From Hofstenia miamia (lineage: Eukaryota > Xenacoelomorpha > Acoela): a DNA stretch of 64,000 nucleotides. The stretch lies in NCBI GenBank assembly GCA_004352715.1, contig SCFE01000025.1, positions 2,280,921 through 2,344,920 on the forward strand, in the 5' to 3' direction. Below are positions 46,301 through 57,247 of this stretch, piece by piece (the stretch's first letter is position 1; each line of letters opens with the position of its first letter). The translations under genes and the position numbers were made by a program. The notes beneath the pieces are model-generated. The model saw only the letters and a program-made list of their open reading frames with translations. It was not told the origin of the DNA and made no database searches.

Positions 46301-47925
46301 TCTACACATCCTATTCATTAAATCAAATTCAATTCCCAATTTCATCCCATTGATCTATTTGCTATAGATCAGCAATGTGTATTAATATAATGGGAATCTT
46401 CATTTTTTCTTGATCTAAAACATTTTTGAACGAAAACTCTAAACAAAATTTGTTTGATTCATGAGACGTCGAAAGGGAGGTCTGCTAGTTCAAAGTTTGG
46501 CATTTTTTCAGAAATGGAAAAGACCTTCATTAATGCTTTTCTGCAATGGCTATAAGCTTATCCAGAGTACTACCTAATTGAAACGGACTTCAATAGAACC
46601 AATCCTTGATCAACTTACATTCATTTCTTGTGAATGAATTTTAAAATTTCCTTTAAGCAATAATATTAGTTTAGATAAATTTTGGAAGCTTAAACTTTTA
46701 AAATAGCCTAATTAAACTTAGGCTGGTAATTACTGATTACCAGTACTACGACAGAGCTGTATTTTTCAGAATCACAAATCTCAGATTGGCCAATATTAAG
46801 AAAGTGTTTTCAAGAATGTCAACTTAATACATTAAATTGATTGACAAAATGTCAAAACATTTATTGACAACAGTAAATATTGGGCACAGGTTTTGATAGA
46901 GAACTGAAAAGGTTTCTACATTGGTGCATGCTAGCAAATCCGAGATTAGCCATTACTGAGTACTTTTGCTCGTCTAGAACTAAGAACATACTTGACAATA
47001 TCTGTAGCAGCAGCTAGATTTGCTTTCAGTAATCAAATCTGGAACTAATAATCTAGATAGTCAAATCTTTATTATATAAATTAGTCAGAATTTATGAGAG
47101 TTTTTGAGGTCTAGTTGCAAAAAGGGCACATTTTCCGAGTCAAACTTAACCCAGGACAAATATTTTATGAGGCCTAATTACTTTATAATTAATTTATATT
47201 CAGGCAATACAATAGCAACACAAGCACAAATGACACTAAGAATGACATTCTTATAGACCTGTTAACAAAATTGAGTTTTCTTTGAGATTCACAACTAATA
47301 TTCCATGGCAGTGATGACAATTGTGTATGTATAGAAAAAGATTTATGTTTCGGAAAGGTGTTGAACAAAATTTAAGCTCTAAACTCATTTTAAAATAAAT
47401 AACATTAAAGATCGCAACATAATCGCAATCGCAATTTTCCTGATTGGTGTGGATGGTTTTCTTATTTGAATACAACGATTTGGTCAACAATTAGATTTTG
47501 GGGTACTGTACACCTGAAAATGAAGATGAACTTGGGATCTCATGAAGCTAAAAATGGTAAACGTAATGTTTGACTCTGAATTTTAACGTTAGATTTTTTT
47601 GCCAAATATAGATTTGGCTAAATTAAGAAATTAACTTGCTGCTTTATGAAAAATATGGATATGCACTCGTCATCTCCAAATCTCCTTCTTCAGAAGGAGT
47701 TGTAAGGAAGTTGTCTTATAACTTTCTTACTATTCTTAATTCAAAATGTTAATAAAGAATTACGTGAATTATTTAAACTATATGATTTGTATTTTGTCAT
47801 GTTTTTGTCTGTTATGGATATCTCAAGGTAGGTTCAAACGAACATCTTCTATTGACGAAAATCTGTTCGCTTTAGAGTGTTGCATTGTCTCATGCTTTGA
47901 TGCCTCTATTAAACTTTAATGCGTT
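43029..47925. other. intergenic, nothing recognised apart from (TA)n
   Basis: Long (TA)n run at 43343-43390. The following sequence (GGCGCTAGTAACAGTTAAAC) starts abruptly after the run, like a TA-inserted element, but I found no matching inverted end. No gene. Confidence 0.5.
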
Positions 47926-48005
47926 CAGACGATAGATCTTTTGATGTATATCATTTGATGAAATTGACATCCATCAAAAGATATACATCAAAAGATCTTT
48001 GTCTG
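47926..48005. repeat. 80-bp hairpin (35-bp inverted repeat, 10-bp loop)
   Basis: The left arm 47926-47960 and right arm 47971-48005 are complementary with about four mismatches. The core GATCTTTTGATGTATATC is perfect in both arms, and the ends are CAGAC / GTCTG. The internal TTTTGATG is itself repeated. Could be a small foldback element or a precursor-like hairpin; no evidence of transcription is available. Confidence 0.75.
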
Positions 48006-51000
48006 GACACACCTTCAACAACGCTTTCACATTTACTTTTAAGAGCAAATGCTCTATATTTCTATTTGCAAGATGTGGGATTATTAAGGCCTCAAAAATG
48101 CTTAGCAGAATTATATATTTAGTTTTACAATTGACGAAATTTTAATTGCACCCCAAAGCGAGTTTTCAGCTATGCAAGACTGGAAATATTACAAGATAAA
48201 ATAGAAACATTTGAAACAAATGAATAGATGAAAATTTATGTAAACACAAATACAATTTTTTATAGCATGCACACTACGATATAATGCTAGAGAGAAAATT
48301 AGTTACAAGCAAAATATATTAAACACAATTGTATAATAAACTCTTAAACAATGTAGCTGATACGAGAGTCAACAATTCAAGTTGTGCTTCTCGAGTATAG
48401 AGAATTTGCATTTGGTTACAGCGCCTTATCACTTGTATGCACGTAATTAAGATTATGTATGTTAAAGGACATTGAAAATAATTTGATTGGTATGATAGGG
48501 GATTGAGGGGAGAAGAAGGTATAAAATTTAGTAGTATAAACCCCCTAAGACAGTATAACACTGTAAAACATTATGGCCTAATTTGAGAGAAATAGTTTGT
48601 ATACATAAAATTGAATATTCACAAAAAGCCAAATTCTCGTCTGTAGTGTATTCTTCAATAGTATTTTTTAACAATGATTGTTGACATCGTCCGAACCACC
48701 ATCCCCCTGACCTTGACTTAACTTCTGAAAATTCTTTTGTATATTTAAATAAACTTTGATAAACCTTTTATCTAATCTGAAACTAATTAAGCTTTTTGCT
48801 TATTTGCAGGATGCATGGCTAATAAACAACCAAATCGAACGCATGAATCAATTTGTGTTATGTTGAAAGATATTTTTGTAATTTACATGCAGAAATTTCA
48901 ATTTATTTCCTAAGTTTGTCAAGCAGAAATTTGTTTGCAATTTAACTCCAAATCTTCTGCTTTCTTACCAGTTTTACAATAACATCTATCAAGTTGTTTA
49001 CTACTTAACTATGTCAAGTGAGGAAGGACACTGCATGCTGATTAACACAAAATTTAAACAAGTAAAGAAAATAAAATGGTGCTTGATAAAAATATTTCAA
49101 TAATAATATTGATGCTACAGATGGAAAATTCTTCTGACGTCCTTCAGATTAAACAGAAGTATTTGAATACGAACCGTAAGCAATTAGATTTAGTGTAAAC
49201 ATTACAAGCATGTTATTAGCATTTATAAAGACGTAAACACCATAAATAAGTCACAGATCTTCACAATATGTGTTTTAAATATCTGCATGGCAAATAAGCA
49301 GAGGATATTAAAATTTTGGCATTAGACGTTTCTGTCCTACAATGATAAACATTAATTAAGATCTAGATAGCAAAGAATATCTGTTTTTAAAAAATATTTT
49401 GGCTATTTTCACGAAGCACAAACATATATTAAATCATTATAACTAATGGTGAACTACATGTACATTGTACATTGTGAGGATAAGAAGTCATAAAATTTTA
49501 TGGCAATCCCTAAAATTGTTGACAACGGCGAATAATTTTAATTGTAGATCTCAGAAATTTAGCTTTATTTGTATGTTAATAAAAAACTAAAATTGTATAG
49601 TAGTAATAAAAAGGTCTAGGAACCATTTCGATCACTATCAGTTCTGAAAGTGATTATACAAAATTACACTCAAACGATCTTCTGATTGTAACTAAATGAC
49701 AAAACTACCAGATCCACGTATTGGTTTTCAGATACAGATAAAGTCCATAAATGTTGACATTATTTGCACTGAGAAGTTAAGACTCGCAAATCTCTTGTGT
49801 ACTTAATAATTTCTGTTTTACAAACAAAGATAGGAATAGGAAGTCTCTGGGTTTCGAGTCTCTTAAATGACAATAGACAACACTTTTTTAAGGAGGAAAT
49901 AAATTCAATTTTTAAATAACTACAAATGATAAATGAAATTGTGAAGATTGCTAAAAAAAAATATTTTAATAAATCCTACTATAATCTTGCAATTGATTTT
50001 GTACTTTTTTGTTTACATTAAAGCTTTCATAAAAATATTTATGAATACCACCGGTATGTGTCTATGTTACATTGAATTACAATTTACTGATCTGGTAAGA
50101 CGTACTGGAGATGACCTACCTCTTTCAAAATGTAACATTTAAGAATCTTTGACATCGTACAGAAAATGGTAAAAAAACCTACAGAGAGTAACATTTACTC
50201 TGAAATCCAACATTAAGACTATTTTCAAGTGGTTTCTACCGAAATTGTCTAGAAGTAAGGCTAGAAAGCATAATTCCCATGATTTGCATTTACATGGGAA
50301 GTGCAATTACAATGCATAAGGAAAGACTTTGCTGGCTTACCCAAGGTATGGTTACTACTTGAATCAATTTTCATAAGGGTTACATTTATTTATTGTCGAT
50401 ATAGATTTAGAGGGTTGAAATTTTATTATTGTACACTATGTTAAAGAAAATAATTCTAGTTTAGATAAGATATGACACTTAGCTGATCTTATCTCTGATG
50501 ATGGAAAGTTCACAACAATAAAACAACTCTCCCAAATATGTAACTATAATACTTCTACATATTTGCAAATCTAGAGTAAAAAATAAGCTTTAAAATACAT
50601 CACAACATCGCACATTAATATATAAAGTGTAATTAAGTAATTTTTTGCTTATATGCAATTAAATTCAACAATTCTTTGAAAAAATCTTATAATATATAAA
50701 TAGTGTTGGCAAACACTTAAATCAGTGTTTTTTAACCAAATTCAAACGTGAGAAGCAGCTTAGCACCATGTAATTTGAAATTTGTGTTTATTAAGTCATT
50801 AAATAAATCCCAATCATTAGCCATTACGCAATTTTGTAAAATTTTAAAATGATTATTAAAGACATTTTGAAATTTATTTTAGCTGTGAATTTCTGATCGT
50901 TCTAGGCATATTTCAAATGTTTGTTCTTGTCAAATTTAACATCATTTCTTCTTGTTATCTCTGTATTATCATATATTAAACAGTCTAAATATTTGTCCTT

Positions 51001-52379
51001 TGAAGACCCAATCATCCGATTGCGATAGCTGAATGTGTGTAGAATTGATACAAACAGTTTTTTTAGATTTTTAGATGGGAGTTTGGAATAGAAATCATAA
51101 GTCCACGATTTTTGAATAATTTGCTTTCTAAATTGTCGGTTATTATGAAAATTGAATGACCTATCTACAGCTATTACATATGCATTCATTCTTTATGTAA
51201 TGTGGGTCCAAATTTAAGTTTTAGTGAACGAATTAATGATTGCCATATGAACATTTTATATAATATTTCATTATAAATTTATCTCAATTGCAATTCATTA
51301 ATTTTGGAGCAGGACATTGGAAATTGAGAACTTACGCCAATTAATTATCATTTGAAGGTGACTCTGCAGGCAGAACACTCAAAATAAACAAATTATATAA
51401 AATGAATAATGCAGCTTTAGTTTTTTAAATAAAAAGTAACCATTTTTTAACAATGATGGTGCCATCTTTGAAACAAAGTTGTTCTATACATATCAATGAG
51501 AAGTCTATCCGAAGAAATGTGTTCGGTTGCTTAAAAAATAGTTGCAATTGCATTTCACTGGCAACTATCACTGTATAAAACTAATCAATGTATAAAATTA
51601 AACTAGTAAATAAATTTCATTATGTTAGATACTAACCTCCAACCCAATGTTTGGGCTTAGAAAACATGCAGTTATTTGTCTTAGAAATTCTTTGCAAGTG
51701 TTCAAGTTTTTAAGCCCAAGATTTATTGACATTTTTTCGGAATGCTGTTTTCAAGGAAATCATTATATTAGGAATGCAAAGTTCCCTACAAGCGCACATC
51801 TCGGTCTAGCACTTCATTTTCACAAATTACCACTCACACATACAGAGGTTTTGTATTAAGATTTGTAAAAATTGCATAAATTTTTACACATTACAAGAAA
51901 ACAAAGCTAAACTTGAATTTCTGCTTATTTATATTTAAGAACCCAACAATTTCTGTGAAACTCAATGGGACTGAAGTGTTCTTAGTATCCATCTATGTCA
52001 AATGTCATTTCTCTGCCTGTAGTCTATCCCCGCCATTGCTAAGATTATTTTCCTTCTCTTACAATTGGCAAACATCCCAGTAATGAGTAACAGATGTGTG
52101 TCCTTTGTGTCATCGAGACGTGTTTCGCAACAACTGAATTTGCAGGTGTCACGCCTCAATGGGCTTGAGATATCCTTGCTTCACTGAGCTCAAAACCTTA
52201 TAAATTCATGAACGTTAGGTATTTTGAGAATTTCAATATTTTTCAAAAATTCGAAATTTTCAAAGAAAAATAGTTAAACTTTTCAACTAATTCAGCCACG
52301 GTAATAAGCTTTAATAAGAATTTTCAACATTGAATTTAAGCGCAATTTCCCAATAGACCTGTCCATGCCTCACGATTTT
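48006..52379. other. intergenic, nothing recognised
   Basis: AT-rich. ORFs at 48319-48561 (-), 50902-51189 (-) and 51647-51859 (+) were read and contain no recognisable motif or repeat structure. Confidence 0.5.
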
Positions 52380-52835
52380 CCAATTTGTTCATAGGCTTGG
52401 AGAGGTTAAGTAAAACACCAACCGGCTTAAAATCACTACTGAAGTTAACAGATGTTTGCATGATACATTTTGAATTCTTTTGTTTCAAGAATGTTCTCAT
52501 CAACACCAACCACTCACCACTAATTCCTTCATTGCGTCTGCCAGTTTGTCACGAACACTTCCGAAATTTTTCATCCTATGCCCAATGCTAATGTATCTTA
52601 TTTCTATCTGACGCCTACTTCTTCTTTAGACACTTCTTCAATCTTGCTGTCGTGATATCTTCATCTTCTTGTGTAAGATTCTTTTTTGAACTCTGTCTCC
52701 CCACATGCTTCCCATCTTTAATTGCTCTATGTTGAATATCTTTGCCCTGCATCTAGCTTCTTTTCAAACCTTGCTTCTTGCGTCTCAATGTTTATATTGC
52801 GTTTTGCTCTTGTGTTAATGATTACACCCCTAGCA
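52380..52835 (-). mobile_element. decayed R4/Dong-clade retrotransposon fragment
   Basis: On the minus strand, ETQEARFEKKLDAGQRYS (from 52727-52830) corresponds to ETQEGRIYKELDAGGKAT of the intact element at 57248. Farther along, MKNFGSVRDKLADAMKELVV corresponds to LKKFTSVHERLAAALEECVV. The end, SDFKPVGVLLNLSK, resembles SNFRPITCLPTTWK. Order and spacing match residues about 288-440 of the intact protein. Multiple frameshifts and stops. It is adjacent to a (GA)n microsatellite. Confidence 0.7.
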
Positions 52836-52856
52836 TGAATGAATTTCTGAATATGT

Positions 52857-52881
52857 AGAGAGAGAAAGAGAGAGAGAGAGT

Positions 52882-52913
<32 letters not shown>

Positions 52914-52918
52914 GAGAA
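52857..52918. repeat. (GA)n microsatellite
   Basis: Purine AG/GA run with a few interruptions, immediately upstream of the R4-like fragment. Confidence 0.95.
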
Positions 52919-54331
52919 TGTCAAACAATTTGAATGTGAAAGACTCTAGCCTAGAGAGAGACAAATGATTACCTCACCACAATAAACGTGTTAAGAAATC
53001 ATTCATATATGCAACTTGTCACCAAATCATGCATAGAAAATGCCTGCATATAGATATGCATATATATATATATATATAATTTATATCATATATATTATTA
53101 TTTATATTATATATTATATTAACTATATAATGCTTTGCAAAATATCATTTTGGATTAAACAGTCTCTTGCTCGCATATATGATGCAAGTGATGGAATGGA
53201 AAAACAGTAGCAACGTACAAAATATTTGACTGGAATACACGCGTGAAACACAGTTCAGTGCCAATCAAAAATATCTCATCGATTTAAATCAACTCTGCAA
53301 ATACTAAACTGTGATAAATATAGAATTGGCAACTTTGCGTTTGCATGTACACTATAGAAAAATATTATCAATCAATAAAATTTACAGTGTGAAACAAATT
53401 AGAAAAAATTCCTTCTCTGAAAAAACTAATTTTTAAATGTTCAAAGCAATTTAATGAGCAAAAAATAAAGTTGCTACAAAAACGATGTGTGAAAATTTAC
53501 CGGGCTATAGCCGTTCGGAAATTTCAAGAAAGGCTTGTAAAATTACCTGGCAAAATTAAAAAAAATATTTTTTGTTTTATCTGATAACCAGGGAATATTT
53601 TGCTTAATTTGGGAGAAATTCTTATGAACATTTAAAGGTTCAGAAAATTTTATTGTTTTAGCATGCTACCAGTATTACAATTTGAATTATTCTTAAATTT
53701 ATCTCTTTGGAATCTCTCATTAAATTAGCTATATATTGAGTCATTCTAACTAACTAGTAATAATATTGCAGAAGTTATTTATAATGAAGAAAATTTAGAT
53801 GCAAAATTTGCACTTGAAAATTTAAGAAACGTCATAAAAATAAAGAAGTTTGAACGCTTGCATTTTCTAATATAGGAAAGGGCACTCAAAATATATTTGA
53901 AAGATTTTCGGTTTCAAGTACATTCAATCGCAAGTGTAAGTTGAGAAGTTTAAAACATTCTACTAAAGGAATGAATATGCTTGGCATTAGCGGAAGAAAT
54001 TTATACATGTTTATTTGTTTACTTACTTATTTATTGTTCAGTTCTAAGTGAGGTTAAATGTCACATCAATGTAAACCATAATGATTGACAATTGTACTTA
54101 AAATTTTATATACCCTAACTATCATACAAAGATATAGTTACTAAGCCAACTGAAGCGTTCACAATTTAAATTCACTGAAAAATGAAAAACTGATTAAAAT
54201 TAAGCAAAGAAATGATACATGAAATTATCATATTTGTGTTTTTTTGGAAACATAGTTATAGTAGTTTGAAATTTTCGCCATGCAATATCAGCTCTTTGTA
54301 TCACCATGTGTATTTTTCTAGATCAAAACAG

Positions 54332-54370
<39 letters not shown>

Positions 54371-54706
54371 AACTGAATTATTTTCATTACTTGGTTACTG
54401 AATTGTTTTTTCATTCCAATCACTTATACTGGAGTGCAATCATTTTCTTCTAGCTAATAGCTGAAAATGGTAATTAACAAAAGTGATCAATTAGAGAATG
54501 CAGCTTTTAGATATTTGAAAACATTAACACAATTATGGGTGATGAAAGCTCATAAAATGATATAGATATTTTCTACATAACGAAGTGATGCACTGTAAAA
54601 TCTCTAAAATATAAAGATGGAATTAAAGAACTACTATTTGATTGGAAATTTGAATTTAAAAATTTGTAAAAATGAATATTTTTAATGTGTTTTTCTTTTC
54701 ATATAA

Positions 54707-54754
<48 letters not shown>

Positions 54755-55878
54755 TTATTAATGTTTATAGATGTTATACAGCGATACTAAACTTCAATTT
54801 TTAAGAGAAAACTTTCTGATGCGACAGCCCCTCTTCATTTGAACATATGTTGTTCTACATAAGTGTAAATCACATATGCATGTAATTTACGCATATAGAG
54901 ATAAATTCAATTGTTTCTGGGCCAAATTTGATAGGAATTTGTGCTTTATGATTAGATAATTTTAAAGGCAAACCTTTCAAAATGTTGAATTCGAGTTGAA
55001 ATATTGACAATATGAGATAACCTGCGATTTTGTTGATAAATGCAGTTATTTCTATCAGTGACAATTTGTCAGTGGTAAGCACATAACTTGAGTGGTTACA
55101 CAAATTTAACTTAAACTGATTGGCTGTCATGATGGGGAGCTATACCGTAGGAATAAACAGTTGTGGCAAATATAACGTTCAAGATTGAACACATAATGTA
55201 TGAACATCTTTGCAATACGATAGCGCAAAAATGAAGTTTTATTTTTTGAATTTATTATAACTATTATGTTATAAGAGAATATAATATTTTTTTTCATGTT
55301 TGAAAATCATCAAACTTTTTCCTTTTCAATGTCTATCAAAAAATTTCGAAATTATTTACAAACAATTAATCTCAATTCCGAGCTTTGATTATACATCAAA
55401 GAAATATGATATGAGACTAGTTCCGAAGCTATAATAAAACGTTGAGCTGTGTCATTCTCATCAGATTTGTTAGTTTCCTGGAACAATTAACTTGCTGATT
55501 TTTATTAATCGCTGCTTGAGCTTATCCACAAACTTCAGCTATTGACGATGCATTATATACACACATTGAACTCATCACAGCACACACACATTATTTCGTT
55601 TGTGACAAACATATTGTCATGGGCTTTGGCTATATACATCTTATGTCCATGCTTACAATATGTATATAATGGAAAAAGTCAATTCGTAAGGTATACTAGG
55701 AGTTCTCAAACTTTCACATTGATGAAATTTAATGGTTTCCGCTATTTGATATATCACATATTCTACTTAGAAGACTTGCAATGTGACTTGATAAACTAGA
55801 CATATTTTCAAAGTTATTTGACATTGTTTGTATTTTTTTAATAATAATTTATCAAATTTTTACTCTTTTTTATTTGCA

Positions 55879-55911
<33 letters not shown>

Positions 55912-56435
55912 ACCTTCTCGAACTCGACTCGATGTCTGGAATTTCAACTCGAAATTTCGAGTACTCGAAATTAACTCGAAATTCGTTTGAATAGCATCTT
56001 TTTTTCTTCAGTTTTTGCCTGTAATGTCGAAAAATCCACCGACCTTTCTCTATTTAAAATTTGCAAGGCATCATGCTATTAACGTAAAATCAATACATAA
56101 TTCCAACATGATATATTTCGAATGTTATGCGTAGAAATGAAGCTGAATTGTCAGTGTGTTATAACTAGAGCGAATAAAAGTAAAAAAAAGTAAAAATTGA
56201 AATATTGGTCAACTTTGTCTAAATATTTAGAAATTTAATTGTTTTAATGCATATGCATGCATATTTTAAATATTTAATGAAGTCAAAGAAAATCGCAGAT
56301 TTTGGTATTTTCATACTGAGCAGATACGTTGGGCAAGTATTACAGAGAAGCCTAATTATGCTAATAATAATAGCAATAATGATAATATTTTTATATTGAG
56401 GTAAATGACAAATGCAAACTAAATATGAGTTGGAG
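52919..56435. other. intergenic with several (TA)n runs
   Basis: TA runs at about 53058-53078, 54334-54364, 54711-54751 and 55881-55909. A second copy of a dispersed repeat lies at 54282-54320. Imperfect TCGAA-rich sequence at 55915-55995 (CTCGAA repeated about five times) is a short local repeat. No gene. Confidence 0.5.
54282..54320 (-). repeat. dispersed repeat copy 2 (partner at 14239-14278)
   Basis: The reverse complement reads CTAGAAAAATACACATGGTG and onward, matching 14239-14278 with about four differences. It abuts a (TA)n run at 54334. Confidence 0.5.
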
Positions 56436-56770
56436 ATAGTAGATCATCGAATAGCAAAGTGTGAGAAGTTGGTCCAGAATGAGTGTAAGTTCAGGCAAGA
56501 CAAGGTAGTACGTATGGTACACTTGGCACTTGAGTTAAGATAGACAAGTACTTGAAGTTGGCAGAGGGTCTAAGTAGTAATGGAGCACTAGGAGCGGTAA
56601 GCAAGAAACATATGAGATCATAGTGAAATTAGGCTCACCGAAGTGGAGAAGGGCAGCAGTGCAAAAGGCAGCACTATTAGGAACAGCTAAACTCCTGAGG
56701 AAGGGTTCTCAGATTCTTTGGGAACTGGAAAGTTCCTTAACCTGAGAGTAACTCCAGCGTGAAGCTGTGA
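56436..56770 (+). mobile_element. internally deleted 3' end of an R4/Dong element
   Basis: 56445-56530 matches the CCHC-to-linker region of the intact copy (CEKLVQNECKFRQDKVVRMV against CEKLAQNEYKFRHDKVGRMV). After a deletion, 56540-56745 matches its last 190 coding bases (AAVQKAALLGTAKLL-like). The 3' UTR is shared too (TGAGAGTAACTCCAGCGTGA against TGAGAGGGATACCAGCATGA). The remnant is followed by degenerate AAT-rich sequence, as at the intact copy. Confidence 0.8.
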
Positions 56771-56825
56771 AAAAAACTAGATATTAAGATAATAACAACA
56801 AAAATAATAATGATAATAATAATAG

Positions 56826-56885
56826 TAAGAGTCAAAGCAATATATTTGCTAAAAAGTTACAATTAATCTACAAACTAAATATGAA
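56826..56885 (-). mobile_element. 3'-terminal remnant of the CR1/L2-like LINE, facing the R4 remnant
   Basis: AGTAAGAGTCAAAGCAATAT and the next 40 bases resemble ATAAGAGTCAAAGCAAATTT at 60641, the 3' end of the minus-strand LINE, including the TTGCT block and an ACAAACTAAATATGA-like stretch. Only about 60 bp survives. Confidence 0.5.
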
Positions 56886-57011
56886 ATATATAATAATAAT
56901 AATAATAAATTTGTGTTTGTGTGTGTCTATGTATGTGGAGAGCTCAGTGTAAAAAATCAATAAATGTGTTTAGCATGTTTGTGTCTCCGATTGTATTTTG
57001 TCGATGTAAAT

Positions 57012-57047
57012 GTAATAATAATAATTATAATAATAATAATAATAATA

Positions 57048-57086
<39 letters not shown>
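57012..57086. repeat. (TAA)n microsatellite, 5' side of the R4 element
   Basis: TAA array with a few interruptions, ending directly at the R4 element's 5' end (57089). Confidence 0.95.
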
Positions 57087-57088
57087 TA

Positions 57089-57230
57089 GCTCACAGGGTA
57101 GGAAGCACTCTAAAGCCTTGGTTGGCAACTTCCTAGGACAAGGGCAGTCCAAAATGAAAGCTCATGGGGCAGGAAGGTCTCTTAAGCCTTGGTTGGCAAC
57201 TTCCTAGGAGAATGTGAGTCCAAAATCAAA
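57089..57230 (+). repeat. two tandem 71-bp repeats in the R4 5' UTR
   Basis: Unit 1 is 57089-57159 and unit 2 is 57160-57230. Each begins GCTCA-GGG-AGGAAG and contains AAGCCTTGGTTGGCAACTTC, ending AGTCCAAAAT(G/C)AAA. They differ at about a dozen positions. 5' UTR repeats often arise in non-LTR elements and can carry promoter activity (general knowledge, not shown here). Confidence 0.85.
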
Positions 57231-57247
57231 CACAAAAAATAACACTG

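Noticed and set aside
52727-52924. Serine/leucine-repeat ORF (SLSLSFSLFL) as a gene
   Set aside because: Its N-terminal part is translated (GA)n microsatellite; the remainder is R4-derived.
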